Shown piece after piece: positions 45,604 through 54,337 of a stretch of 64,000 bases of DNA. Every line of letters begins with the position of its first letter. Positions within the stretch are counted from its first letter, which is position 1. Below the pieces are notes generated by a model, which worked only from the letters and a program-made list of their open reading frames with translations, was not told where the DNA came from and made no database searches. The DNA is taken from positions 1 to 64,000 of the forward strand of contig SCNT01000006.1 in assembly GCA_005503165.1 (NCBI GenBank), given 5' to 3'. This stretch comes from Sphingomonadaceae bacterium 3R27E2-A. Its GTDB lineage: Bacteria > Pseudomonadota > Alphaproteobacteria > Sphingomonadales > Sphingomonadaceae. A program made the position numbers and the translations under genes.

Positions 45604-47013
45604 ATGTCTCGTTCCCGGGAGTCCCTTTTCGATCGCTGGTTTCTGGCGGTTTTCCTGATCGCAATCCTGTTGTTCGGCGGCTCCGCGCGGGTCGATGGCG
45701 TTGGGCTCGTGATAGTGCGCACGCTAGCGATCGTCGCGATCGCGATCACCCTGCCCGGCTGGTGGGACGAGAGCCGGCGCGACCGGCTTGCCAAGCGTTA
45801 TCGGCCGTTGCTTCTATTGCTCGCCGCGCTCGCCGGCTGGATGCTCATCCAGCTCGTACCGCTCCCGGCCGGGTTGTGGTCGGCGCTGCCTGGGCATGGC
45901 GACCTTGCGACGCGGATGACCGCCGCGGGGGTCGAGATCGGCTGGCGCCCGCTCGCGCTGTCGCCGGGCCGCGCGATCCATTCGCTGCTCGACTTGCTGG
46001 TGCCGCTGGCGGTCGTGCTGCTCACTGGCCGCACCTCGGACTCGAGCCTGCGCCAGCTGCCGCTGCGGCTGCTTGCCTTTCTTGCCGTCGCTGCGGTATT
46101 CGGCGTGCTGCAATTGCTCGGCGGTGACGGCGCGCCCTATTTCCACCGCATCACCAATGTCGGCGCGGCTGTCGGCTTCTTCGCCAATCGCAACCATCAC
46201 GCGGTGTTTCTCGCGCTCTACTGGCCTCTCCTCCTGTGGTTCCTCCACGGCCGCAACGACCGCGCGGGCAGCCACGCCGCGACCTTGCTCGGGGTGCTCG
46301 GCGGTGTGTCCGTGATGCTCGCAATCATGGCCACCGGCTCGCGCGCCGGCCTCGCTATCGGCGGCGCGAGCTTCCTCGCGACCAGCCTGCTGCTCTACCG
46401 CATGCGCGGCGCCGCGGTCGGCACCGAATCGGCGGGCAATATCGTGCGGCTGACCCTGCTCGCCTCGATCGTCGGCACGATAACCGGAGCGATTGCGATG
46501 CTGGTCTTTGGCGCGGGGTTCATGGACCGCCTCGATCAGGGCGATGTGATGGCCGACCTGCGTTTGGCCGTGCTGCCGACGCTCAACGCTATGATATGGC
46601 ACTATGCGCCCTTCGGCGGCGGTTTCGGCAGCTTCGAAGCCGCGTACAAGATTGCCGAGCCGGTTGATCTTTTGTCGCTGCAATATCTGAACCATGCGCA
46701 CAACGACTATCTCGAGCTGCTCATCGACGGCGGGCTGCCCGCGCTGGGACTGCTGATCGGCTGGGGTTTCATCGTCTGGCGCGCAGCGGTTAAAGGCTGG
46801 CGGCACGAGCAGGCGGCGGCGACCGATCGGGTCGGAATCATCGCGTCGCTGATGATGCTCGCCATCTTCGCGGCGGCCAGCCTCGTCGATTATCCCCTGC
46901 GCACGCCTGCGCTCGCCGCGATGGCGACGCTGGCGACGGCGCTGCTCTACCGCCGGCCCGACATTCCCAAGGCTCGCCGCAAGGGCCAGCGTAGTGCGGC
47001 GGGCTTTCGCTAG
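45604..47013 (+). CDS. O-antigen ligase/polymerase family membrane protein
   Basis: A 469-residue polytopic inner-membrane protein with about 10-12 hydrophobic helices. In the Wzy_C/WaaL superfamily the large periplasmic loop is followed by a conserved histidine region; here HAHNDYLELLIDGGLPALGLLIGWGFIVW matches it, as do FFANRNHHAVFLAL and TGSRAGLAIGG earlier. It could be the polymerase or ligase of the polysaccharide, or an exopolysaccharide polymerase. It precedes wza/wzc-like genes, which favours an export-linked polymerase. Start ATG 45604 is the first good start; the preceding 69 bp hold only a CCCCCGGGGG palindrome. Confidence 0.82.
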   Translation: MSRSRESLFDRWFLAVFLIAILLFGGSARVDGVGLVIVRTLAIVAIAITLPGWWDESRRDRLAKRYRPLLLLLAALAGWMLIQLVPLPAGLWSALPGHGDLATRMTAAGVEIGWRPLALSPGRAIHSLLDLLVPLAVVLLTGRTSDSSLRQLPLRLLAFLAVAAVFGVLQLLGGDGAPYFHRITNVGAAVGFFANRNHHAVFLALYWPLLLWFLHGRNDRAGSHAATLLGVLGGVSVMLAIMATGSRAGLAIGGASFLATSLLLYRMRGAAVGTESAGNIVRLTLLASIVGTITGAIAMLVFGAGFMDRLDQGDVMADLRLAVLPTLNAMIWHYAPFGGGFGSFEAAYKIAEPVDLLSLQYLNHAHNDYLELLIDGGLPALGLLIGWGFIVWRAAVKGWRHEQAAATDRVGIIASLMMLAIFAAASLVDYPLRTPALAAMATLATALLYRRPDIPKARRKGQRSAAGFR

Positions 47014-47117
47014 AGGCGCGCTGCGGGGGCGACGGGATTGATTTTGCGGTTTCCTTTGCCGGGCGGGCGGGCTAGTCCCTCGCAGGCAGCGGGCAGTAAA
47101 AAAGGGAAGATGTTTCG

Positions 47118-47828
47118 GTGAATTTTCGTTTGGCTATCGCCAGCCTGACCGCCGCCTGCCTGCTGGCCGGCTGTGGCAGCCGCCCGCAACTCACGAGCAC
47201 GCCGACGCTCCAGGTCACCGACGGCAAGTCGCTGCCCGCGCCGACGGGGGACGACTTGGTCGGTGAGACGCGCGCCTATCTGATCGGGCCGTTCGACCGG
47301 CTGAGCGTCGACGTCTATGGCGTTCCCGACCTCAGCAAGCAGGTGCAGGCCGATGCCTCGGGCAAGATCCAGCTGCCGCTGGTCGGCGAGATCCAGGCGT
47401 CGAACCAGACCACCGCGCAGCTTGCGGAGGCGATCGAGGCCCGTCTTGCGCGTTTTGTGCGCCGGCCCGACGTCAGCGTCAACGTGACCGAATCGGTCAG
47501 CCAGGTGCTCACCGTCGACGGCCAGGTAGCGCAGCCGGGCCTCTACCCCGTGGTAGGCAAGATGTCGCTGATGCGGGCGGTCGCGCTCGCGAAGGGCACG
47601 ACCGAATTCGCGAAGCTCGACGATGTGGTGGTCTTTCGCACGGTCGGCGGCCAGCGAATGGCCGCGCTCTATAATCTGAAGGCGATCCGGCAGGGTTTGT
47701 ACGACGACCCCGAGGTTTTCGCCAACGACGTCGTGGTGGTCGGCGATTCGCCGGGCCGCCGCCTGTTCAAGGATATCCTTGCCGCCACCCCGCTGCTCGT
47801 GTCGCCCGTCGTGGCGCTCATCAAGTAA
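47118..47828 (+). CDS. Wza-like polysaccharide export lipoprotein (short OPX protein)
   Basis: Outer-membrane polysaccharide export protein. The 236-residue precursor has lipobox LLAGC (Cys19), a poly-export domain starting YLIGPFDRLSVDVYGVPDLSKQVQADASGKIQLPLVGEIQASNQT, then an SLBB-type segment (VLTVDGQVAQPGLYPVVGKMSLMRAVALAKGTTEFAKLDDVVVFR). It is much shorter than E. coli Wza (about 380 residues) and lacks its last SLBB copy and the barrel-forming C-terminal helix, resembling the small GumB-like class. The GTG at 47118 follows AAAAAAGGGAAGA. The Wzc-like gene follows after 28 bp. Confidence 0.88.
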   Translation: MNFRLAIASLTAACLLAGCGSRPQLTSTPTLQVTDGKSLPAPTGDDLVGETRAYLIGPFDRLSVDVYGVPDLSKQVQADASGKIQLPLVGEIQASNQTTAQLAEAIEARLARFVRRPDVSVNVTESVSQVLTVDGQVAQPGLYPVVGKMSLMRAVALAKGTTEFAKLDDVVVFRTVGGQRMAALYNLKAIRQGLYDDPEVFANDVVVVGDSPGRRLFKDILAATPLLVSPVVALIK

Positions 47829-47856
47829 GATTATTCAGGAAGTTTGAACGCGCCCC

Positions 47857-50082
47857 ATGACCGACGCAACTCCCCAGTCCCCGATGTTGGCCGTTCCGGC
47901 GAGACCGGCTGCCGACCCCGATTCCAGTCGGCAGGCCGGCGGTTTCGCGACGGCGATGCCGTGGATCCTGCAATATTGGCGGGTCGCGCTGCGTTGGAAA
48001 TGGGTAATCATCGGTACGATCGTCGCCTGCCTGATCGCCGGCGCGATATACACGATGCTTGCCGAGCGCATCTACACGGCGACCGCGCGGATCGAGATTT
48101 CGCGCACCGAGTCCAAGGTTCTCGGCAATATGAGCGGCGTGGAGCCCGAACGCGGCGGCCGCGTCGAGCAGGAATTCTATCAGACGCAATATAACCTGCT
48201 GCGTGCGCGCTCGCAGGCCGAGCGCGTGGCGAAAAGCCTGAATTTGGCGCGCGACCCCGCCTATCTCGCTGCTTTCGGCGGCAAGGCGCCGCCATCGTCG
48301 CTGCGCGTGATGTCGAAGGCCGAACTCGACGCCGCGACCCGTAGCGTCGCCGGCCGCCTGAGCGGGGCCGTACAGATCAAGCCGGTCGTGGGATCGGCGC
48401 TGGTCGACATCTCGGTATCGACCCCCGATCCCGAGCTGTCGGCGAAGATCGCCAACAGCTGGGCGGAGAATTTCATCGCGGCCAACCTCGAGCGCCGCTA
48501 TGATTCGGCCTCTTACGCCCGCCGTTTCCTCGAGGAACAGCTCGCCTCGACCAAGGCCAAGATGGAAGAGGCCGAGCGCGACATGATGAGCTACGCCGAA
48601 AGGCAAGGCATCCTCACTATAGCGCAGTCGGACAGCAGCGACCCCAAGGCGCCGAGTGTCGAACGTTCGATCACCGCAACCGATCTCGTCGCGCTCAACG
48701 ACGCGCTTAACAAGGCGACGATCGAACGCATCGCTGCCGAAGGGGCGCTCAAGGCGGCGACCGGCCAGGCGTCGGCGACCGCCAGCGGTAGCCCGAGCGT
48801 CGCGAATCTTCGTCAGCGCAAGTCCGAACTGCAGGCTGAATATGCCAAGCTGATGGTCATCTTCCAGCCCGACTATCCGCCGGCGCAGGCGCTTGATCGT
48901 CAGATCAAGGAAGTCGACCGTGCGATCGCCAACGAGCAGAACCAGGTTGGCGGGTCGAGCGTCGCGGTAGCGCGCGCCGCCTATAATGCTGCGCTTTCGC
49001 GCGAGCAAGAGCTGCGTTCGCGCGTCGGCGGCACCCGGACCAACCTGGTCGACGAACGACGCCGCAGTGTCCAGTACGGCATCCTGCAGCGCGAAGTCGA
49101 CACCAACCGCGAACTCTATGACGGCCTGCTCCAGCGCTACAAGGAAGTCGGCATCGCTGGCGGCGTCGGGACCAACAACGTCGCGATCGTCGATCGCGCA
49201 CTGCGTCCCGGCTACCCGTCGAGTCCCAAGCTGATGAACAATATGTTTACAGCGCTGTTGATCGGCCTGGCGCTTGCCGCGCTGCTCACCATCGTCCTGG
49301 CGCAGATCGACACTACGGTCCGCGACCCGGCTGAGGCGCAGGAAGTCACCGAACTGCCGCTGCTCGGCGTCATTCCCGACACCGACAACGAACTGGCGAT
49401 CGAGGAAGTGCGCGACCGCAAATCGTCGCAGTCCGAAGCCTATCTGTCTGTACAGACCGCACTGCGCTTCTCAACCACGCAAGGCGTCCCGCGCTCGCTC
49501 ATGTGCACCTCGACCCGCAAGGGCGAAGGCAAGTCGACCTCCTCCTACGCGCTGGCCCTATCGCTCCACCGCATCGGACGGACCGCGATCGTCGTCGACT
49601 GCGACCTCCGCTCGCCGTCGGTGCACCGCCTGGCGGGCGTCGCCAACGGGGCGGGGACCAGCAACTTCCTGTCGGGCAATAACGACATCATGTCGATGGT
49701 CCGCCACGACGAGTCGGACCAGCTGCCCTTCATCACGGCGGGACCGATGCCGCCGAACGCCGCCGAACTGCTGTCGAGCGACCGCATCGTCGATCTGATC
49801 GCGGCGCTCTCCCAGCATTTCCAACACATCGTCCTCGACGCACCGCCGGTGCTGGGTCTTGCCGACTCGCCGCTGCTTGCGAGCAAGGTCGAAGGCGTCG
49901 TCTATTGCGTCGAGGCCGAGGGCGCGCGCACCAACGCGATACGCTACTCGCTCGCCCGCCTGCGCGGTGCCGGGGCGACGCTGCTCGGCGTCGTGCTGAC
50001 CAAGTTCGATGAGAAGCGCGCCTATTACGGCTATGGATATGAATATGGCTATGGCTATGCCGACGCGCAGCCGGGCGAGTAA
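47857..50082 (+). CDS. Wzc/ExoP-type tyrosine autokinase and chain-length regulator
   Basis: A 741-residue polysaccharide co-polymerase fused to a BY-kinase. There are two membrane helices (about 45-68 and 460-482) flanking a periplasmic Wzz domain with coiled-coils, then PDTDNELAIEEVRDRKSSQSEAYLSVQTALRFS and the kinase with Walker A TSTRKGEGKSTSSY (Lys559), A' TAIVVDCDLRSPSVHRL and Walker B HIVLDAPPVLGLADSPLLAS. The C-terminus carries the tyrosine cluster YYGYGYEYGYGY (723-734), seven tyrosines for cyclic autophosphorylation. The next gene begins inside this cluster in another frame. Confidence 0.94.
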   Translation: MTDATPQSPMLAVPARPAADPDSSRQAGGFATAMPWILQYWRVALRWKWVIIGTIVACLIAGAIYTMLAERIYTATARIEISRTESKVLGNMSGVEPERGGRVEQEFYQTQYNLLRARSQAERVAKSLNLARDPAYLAAFGGKAPPSSLRVMSKAELDAATRSVAGRLSGAVQIKPVVGSALVDISVSTPDPELSAKIANSWAENFIAANLERRYDSASYARRFLEEQLASTKAKMEEAERDMMSYAERQGILTIAQSDSSDPKAPSVERSITATDLVALNDALNKATIERIAAEGALKAATGQASATASGSPSVANLRQRKSELQAEYAKLMVIFQPDYPPAQALDRQIKEVDRAIANEQNQVGGSSVAVARAAYNAALSREQELRSRVGGTRTNLVDERRRSVQYGILQREVDTNRELYDGLLQRYKEVGIAGGVGTNNVAIVDRALRPGYPSSPKLMNNMFTALLIGLALAALLTIVLAQIDTTVRDPAEAQEVTELPLLGVIPDTDNELAIEEVRDRKSSQSEAYLSVQTALRFSTTQGVPRSLMCTSTRKGEGKSTSSYALALSLHRIGRTAIVVDCDLRSPSVHRLAGVANGAGTSNFLSGNNDIMSMVRHDESDQLPFITAGPMPPNAAELLSSDRIVDLIAALSQHFQHIVLDAPPVLGLADSPLLASKVEGVVYCVEAEGARTNAIRYSLARLRGAGATLLGVVLTKFDEKRAYYGYGYEYGYGYADAQPGE

Positions 50083-51328
50083 GGCCGCAGTCGGAGGCAG
50101 GACGATCGGCAGGGCGGGGACGCGGCATGCGCCACGGCTTCCGGCCCGCGGCCTCCTCATCTACGGCGCCGCGATGTTCCTGTTCTGGCTGCTCGTCACG
50201 CTCTTTTCGGCGTCGACGGTCATGGCCGTGTATAATCCGGCGCGCGCGGTGGCGCTGAATCCTTTCAACGCCGGCGCCAAGGCGCAGCTTGCGAACGACC
50301 TGGTCTATGTGACCGGCGACAAGCGCCAGATTGGCGCGGCAGCGGCGCTGGCGCGCGAGGCGCTGGACGGGAATGCGACGATCGCCTCGGCCTACCGCAT
50401 GATCGGACTCGACAATGCGCGCCGCGGCAAGCCGGTGAAGCCGGCGATCATGGCCGCAACCTATCTGACGCGCCGCGACCATATCGCCAATCTGTGGCTG
50501 ATCGAGGATGCGGTGAAGCGCGGGCGGATCGACCTGGCGATGACCGACGTCGACGCGTCGTTACGCAGTTCGCGGCGCAGCCAGGCCTTGTTGTTCCCGA
50601 TTCTGGGCAAGGCGATGCTGGAACCCGACATGCGCCCGCAGTTCATCCGCCTGTTCCGGGCCAACCCCGATTGGCTGCCCAATTTCCTCGGCTATTATAT
50701 CGGCTCGAAGCAGAAGGCGGCCCCGCTGGCCCAGGTCATCCTGCCGATCCGCAAAGATCTGCCGCCAAGCTTTGCCGAACTCGACCGGACGCTGATCGGG
50801 ATGATGGTGAGCCAGCGGGATTTCGACGCTGCCCGCAACTATGCCCGCGCGATCGACAGCAAGGCCGACGGCGATCGGCAACTGATGCACAATGCCCGTT
50901 TCGAGGAGGAAGGCCCCTTCCCACCCATCGACTGGCACCTGATCCGCGAATCGGCCTATGGATCGGACATCGAAAAGGGCGCAAAGGGCAATCGGCTGAT
51001 CGTCGTGTCGGATCAGGAACGCCCGAACGTGGTCGCGCGCCAGCTGATCCAGCTCGCGCCCGGCACCTACCGGCTGAGTGCCGAGGGACGGCTGGTCACG
51101 AGCAACGACGATGCGTCGGCCGTGTGGACGATCGCCTGCGCCGAGGAAGGCGGGACCGGCGTGCTCGCCAGCGTCAAGTTCGAACGCGGCGCGGCGCCGG
51201 CGCCGGCCGATTTCACGATTGCCGGATCATGCCGCAACTATTGGGTAAGCCTGACCGCCGCGGCGGGCTTCGGCTCGTCGCCGTTCCAGGCAGAGTTCCG
51301 CCAAGTCCTGCTGCAGCCGGTCGCCTGA
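50057..51328 (+). CDS. membrane-anchored protein of unknown function in the polysaccharide locus
   Basis: About 423 residues. One hydrophobic helix near the N-terminus (about 35-57, RGLLIYGAAMFLFWLLVTLFSASTVMAVY) follows a basic cytoplasmic tail, leaving a large periplasmic part. That part starts with helical, TPR-like stretches (NPFNAGAKAQLANDLVYVTGD, AALAREALDGNATIASAYRMIGLDNARRG) and ends in a probable beta-sandwich (LIQLAPGTYRLSAEGRLVTSNDDASAVWTIACAEEGG). I do not recognise the family. The start is unclear: several in-frame ATGs lie within the wzc tyrosine codons (50033-50057) and none has a good RBS; 50057 is used. It is coupled to the following FkbM gene (TGATG). Confidence 0.75.
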   Translation: MPTRSRASKAAVGGRTIGRAGTRHAPRLPARGLLIYGAAMFLFWLLVTLFSASTVMAVYNPARAVALNPFNAGAKAQLANDLVYVTGDKRQIGAAAALAREALDGNATIASAYRMIGLDNARRGKPVKPAIMAATYLTRRDHIANLWLIEDAVKRGRIDLAMTDVDASLRSSRRSQALLFPILGKAMLEPDMRPQFIRLFRANPDWLPNFLGYYIGSKQKAAPLAQVILPIRKDLPPSFAELDRTLIGMMVSQRDFDAARNYARAIDSKADGDRQLMHNARFEEEGPFPPIDWHLIRESAYGSDIEKGAKGNRLIVVSDQERPNVVARQLIQLAPGTYRLSAEGRLVTSNDDASAVWTIACAEEGGTGVLASVKFERGAAPAPADFTIAGSCRNYWVSLTAAAGFGSSPFQAEFRQVLLQPVA

Positions 51329-52188
51329 TGGGTGGCTTCTCGCTCGCGCGGCTCGTCCGCTATGCAATGGCGCATCCGATCGGCGAGCGACAGCGGCTGC
51401 GCACGCTGGCGCGCATCGCGCGCTGGCAGCTCGGTGCCCGACTGGTCGGCGGCGCCCGCATCCACGACTGGGTCGGCGGCAGCCGGCTGGTGGTCGAGCG
51501 CGGGATGACCGGCGCGACGGGCAATGTCTATTTCGGGTTGCACGAGTTCGCCGACATGGGCTTCGTATTGCACATGCTGCGCGCGGGCGACCTGTTCGTC
51601 GATATCGGCGCCAATATCGGCAGCTTCACCATCCTGGCGGCGAAGGTCGCGGGAGCCGAGGTGATCGCATTCGAGCCCGACGCGAACACCGTCGCGACGC
51701 TCAAGCGCAACATCGCGGCGAACGAGGTGGCGCCGCGCGTCGCGGTTCACACCAGCGCCCTCGGTGATCGCGAGCAGGAATTGTGGTTCACCAGCGGTAT
51801 GGACACGATCAACCATGTCGCCGACGCCGACACGCCGGGCGCGGTACGCGTCCATGGCACGACGCTCGACACGGTGCTGGCGGGGCGCGTGCCGATGCTG
51901 ATCAAGATCGATGTCGAGGGGCATGAGCCCGCGGTCGTCGCCGGCGCGCAGAAGACACTGGCATCGCCCGAGCTCAAGGCGGTCGAGGTCGAGACGGTGA
52001 CGCAGGATATCGCGGACATGCTGGCGAGGCACGGCTTCGTTCAGAGGCACTACGACCCGTTTACGCGCCGCCTGGCCAAGGCGGCGGTCCATTCGGCGAA
52101 CAACAGCCTCTATATCCGCGACGAGCCATTCGTCGCGGAGCGGCTACGGGGCGCCGCACCCGTCGATGTCTATGGGATTGCCGTATAG
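51328..52188 (+). CDS. FkbM-family methyltransferase
   Basis: AdoMet-dependent methyltransferase of 286 residues. It has motif I LFVDIGANIGSFTILAAKVAGAEVIAFEPDANTVATLKRNIAANE and the family signature PMLIKIDVEGHEPAVVAGAQKTL. In polysaccharide loci such enzymes O-methylate sugar residues, which may be its role here. Start ATG 51328 overlaps the stop of the preceding gene (TGATG). It differs from the FkbM gene near 26 kb in both length and flanking sequence. Confidence 0.88.
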   Translation: MGGFSLARLVRYAMAHPIGERQRLRTLARIARWQLGARLVGGARIHDWVGGSRLVVERGMTGATGNVYFGLHEFADMGFVLHMLRAGDLFVDIGANIGSFTILAAKVAGAEVIAFEPDANTVATLKRNIAANEVAPRVAVHTSALGDREQELWFTSGMDTINHVADADTPGAVRVHGTTLDTVLAGRVPMLIKIDVEGHEPAVVAGAQKTLASPELKAVEVETVTQDIADMLARHGFVQRHYDPFTRRLAKAAVHSANNSLYIRDEPFVAERLRGAAPVDVYGIAV

Positions 52189-52192
52189 GGTC

Positions 52193-53320
52193 ATGAGGAT
52201 CCTCTATATTCAATATGCCAATCCGGGAGGCTTTCCTGCCGCGATGCGCGCGGGGCGGCTGTGGCGCGGCGCGGGGCACGAGGTGAGATATCTGGGCGTG
52301 GCGTTCGGTGCTGGCGATCCGCTGGCGGTTGCGGGGGATCTCGCCGGCAACTGCGACTGGGTGCCGTTCGGCAAGCTGACCCCGGTGCGGTTCGCGGCGC
52401 GCGCATTGGCGCTGGTCCGCGCGTGGAAGCCCGACTGGCTCTATATCGCCGATGCGACCGCAGCGCTTGCCTGCGCTCCTTTGCGCGCGCTGCATGGCGG
52501 TGGCATTGTCTATCACGAACATGACTCGCCCGACCGCGGCACATCGCTTCGCACCCGGATGGAGTGGAAGGCACGCAATGCGATGGCGCGCCGCGCCGCG
52601 GCGGTGGTGCTGCCGAACAGCGACCGGGCGGCGCTGCTTGCCTCCGAGGCCGGGCTGACCGAGCCGCCGATCACCGCTTGGAACACACCGTGCCGTGACG
52701 AAGTCGGGCCGCCCCGCGCGCCCGCCGAGGGAGGTCCGGTGCGGGTGGTTTACGCCGGTTCGATCAATGCCCAGCGCGTGCCGCTGGCGCTGGTCGACGC
52801 GTTGGCTGCGGCGCCCGATATCGAGCTGACTCTGATCGGTTACGAGACGGTGTCCTCGCGCGGCCATAACGACCGGCTGCGCGCCCATGCCCTCCATCGC
52901 GGCTGCACCGAGCGGCTGAAGATCCGCGATGCGATGGCCTATCACGACCTGGTCATGGCGCTGCGCGACTATGACGTCACCTTTGCCGCGCTGCCGCAGG
53001 ACGCTCGCGACGTGAATTTGCGCCACATGGCGGGTGCGTCGAACAAGACCTTCGACGCCATCGGCCAAGGGCAGGCGCTGATCGTCGGCCCGGGCCCCGA
53101 CTGGCACCGAATGTTCGTGGAGCCGGGCTTTGCGGTCGCCTGCGATCCGGTCGATGCGGCGTCGATCGCCGAGGCCTTCCGTCGCTTGGGCGCCGACCGC
53201 AAAGCCGTGCGCGCGATGGGTGAAGCAGCGCGCCGACGCGTGCTCGCCGACTGGGCCTATGAGGAACAGTTTCGCCCCGTCATGCAGCGCATGACGGGGG
53301 GCGACGGGAATGGCCGATGA
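52193..53320 (+). CDS. glycosyltransferase, GT-B fold (GT4-like)
   Basis: A 375-residue predicted glycosyltransferase beginning MRILYIQYANPGGFPAAMRAGRLWRGAGHEVRYLGV. The middle shows VYHEHDSPDRGTSLRTRMEWKARNAMARRAAAVVLPNSDRAALL and VRVVYAGSINAQRVPLALVDALAAAPDIELTLIGYE, the hinge and donor-domain start. The last third (NKTFDAIGQGQALIVGPGPDWHRMFVEPGFAVACDPVDAASIAEAFRRLG) replaces the usual E-x7-E by a weaker version. Donor and acceptor are unknown. It starts 4 bp after the FkbM gene and overlaps the next glycosyltransferase (ATGA). Confidence 0.85.
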   Translation: MRILYIQYANPGGFPAAMRAGRLWRGAGHEVRYLGVAFGAGDPLAVAGDLAGNCDWVPFGKLTPVRFAARALALVRAWKPDWLYIADATAALACAPLRALHGGGIVYHEHDSPDRGTSLRTRMEWKARNAMARRAAAVVLPNSDRAALLASEAGLTEPPITAWNTPCRDEVGPPRAPAEGGPVRVVYAGSINAQRVPLALVDALAAAPDIELTLIGYETVSSRGHNDRLRAHALHRGCTERLKIRDAMAYHDLVMALRDYDVTFAALPQDARDVNLRHMAGASNKTFDAIGQGQALIVGPGPDWHRMFVEPGFAVACDPVDAASIAEAFRRLGADRKAVRAMGEAARRRVLADWAYEEQFRPVMQRMTGGDGNGR

Positions 53321-54333
53321 AGATACTGACCCCCGTCAGCGGCAATTACTGGGCGGTGCCGGACTGCTATTATCGCGGGATGATCAAGGCCGGTGTTGAT
53401 GTCGTCGCCTATGATGTCGGCGAGGCGCCGGTGTCGCTCTTCGGCCGGGTCGTACGGCGAGTAAGGCGCGCGTTGGGGTCGGAAGCGGCCCGGCAGCTGC
53501 TGGCGGCGGTAGATGCCGCCAAGCCCGAGGTGCTGATCGTGTTCAAGGGGGTCGATTATCCCCCCGCCCTGCTCCGCCGGATCGCGGCGCGCGGGGTGAA
53601 GCTGGTCAACTATTGCTCCGACCATCCGTTTCGTTTCTTTCTCGCGGGCGCGGGAAATGCCAATGTGCGCGACAGCATTTCGGCCTATGATTTGTACGCG
53701 ACCTACAGCGGTCCGATCGCGCGCGAACTGGCGGAGGCCTATCCCGGGCTGGGCGTCGCGGTGGTGCCTTTCGGTCATGCGGTCGACGACGACCTCTACG
53801 CCGAGCTCGCGACCGAGGCGGAGGTGCTGCGCGGCTGCTTCAACGCCAATCCCGACGAAGAACGCGCCGCGGCGATCCGCCTGCTTACCGAAAATGGCGT
53901 TGCGATGGACGTCTATGGCTGGGGTTGGGAAAAATTCGTCAAGCCCGGCCCGATGCTCGGCATCCATCCGGTCGAGCGGGATATCGCCATGCTCCGCATC
54001 CTGCGGCGTTACCGCTTCCAGCTCAACATGTTCCGACCGCACAACGAAGGGTCGCATAATCTGCGCACTTTCGAAGTGCCCGCGGTCGGCGGCATATCGC
54101 TCGCGCCCGACAGCCCCGAACACCGCGAATTCTTCGTCGAAGGACGCGATGCCTTCTATTTTGCCGACCCCGACGAGATGCTGACGAAGGCCAGGGCGCT
54201 GCTGGCGATGCCCGCGGCCGAGGCCGATGGCGTGCGGGCCGCGGCGCGGCAGCGGGTGCTTGAGATAAGGGCCCATTTCGACGATCGTGCGGCGAGCCTG
54301 CTCGCCGAGATCGCGAAGCTGGTCGGGCGATGA
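53317..54333 (+). CDS. glycosyltransferase with CgeB-like C-terminal domain
   Basis: A 338-residue protein starting MKILTPVSGNYWAVPDCYYRGMIKAGVDVVAYDV. It has KPEVLIVFKGVDYPPALLRRIAARGVKLVNYCSDHPFRFF, the pattern of CgeB/glycosyl-transferase_1_2 proteins, and ends with QLNMFRPHNEGSHNLRTFEVPAVGGISLAPDSPEHREFFVEGRDAFYFADPDEM, in which the NLRTFE glutamate corresponds to the conserved donor-site acid. Donor and acceptor are unknown. Its start overlaps the previous gene by 4 bases and the next gene begins 4 bp later. Confidence 0.85.
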   Translation: MKILTPVSGNYWAVPDCYYRGMIKAGVDVVAYDVGEAPVSLFGRVVRRVRRALGSEAARQLLAAVDAAKPEVLIVFKGVDYPPALLRRIAARGVKLVNYCSDHPFRFFLAGAGNANVRDSISAYDLYATYSGPIARELAEAYPGLGVAVVPFGHAVDDDLYAELATEAEVLRGCFNANPDEERAAAIRLLTENGVAMDVYGWGWEKFVKPGPMLGIHPVERDIAMLRILRRYRFQLNMFRPHNEGSHNLRTFEVPAVGGISLAPDSPEHREFFVEGRDAFYFADPDEMLTKARALLAMPAAEADGVRAAARQRVLEIRAHFDDRAASLLAEIAKLVGR

Positions 54334-54337
54334 TCCG

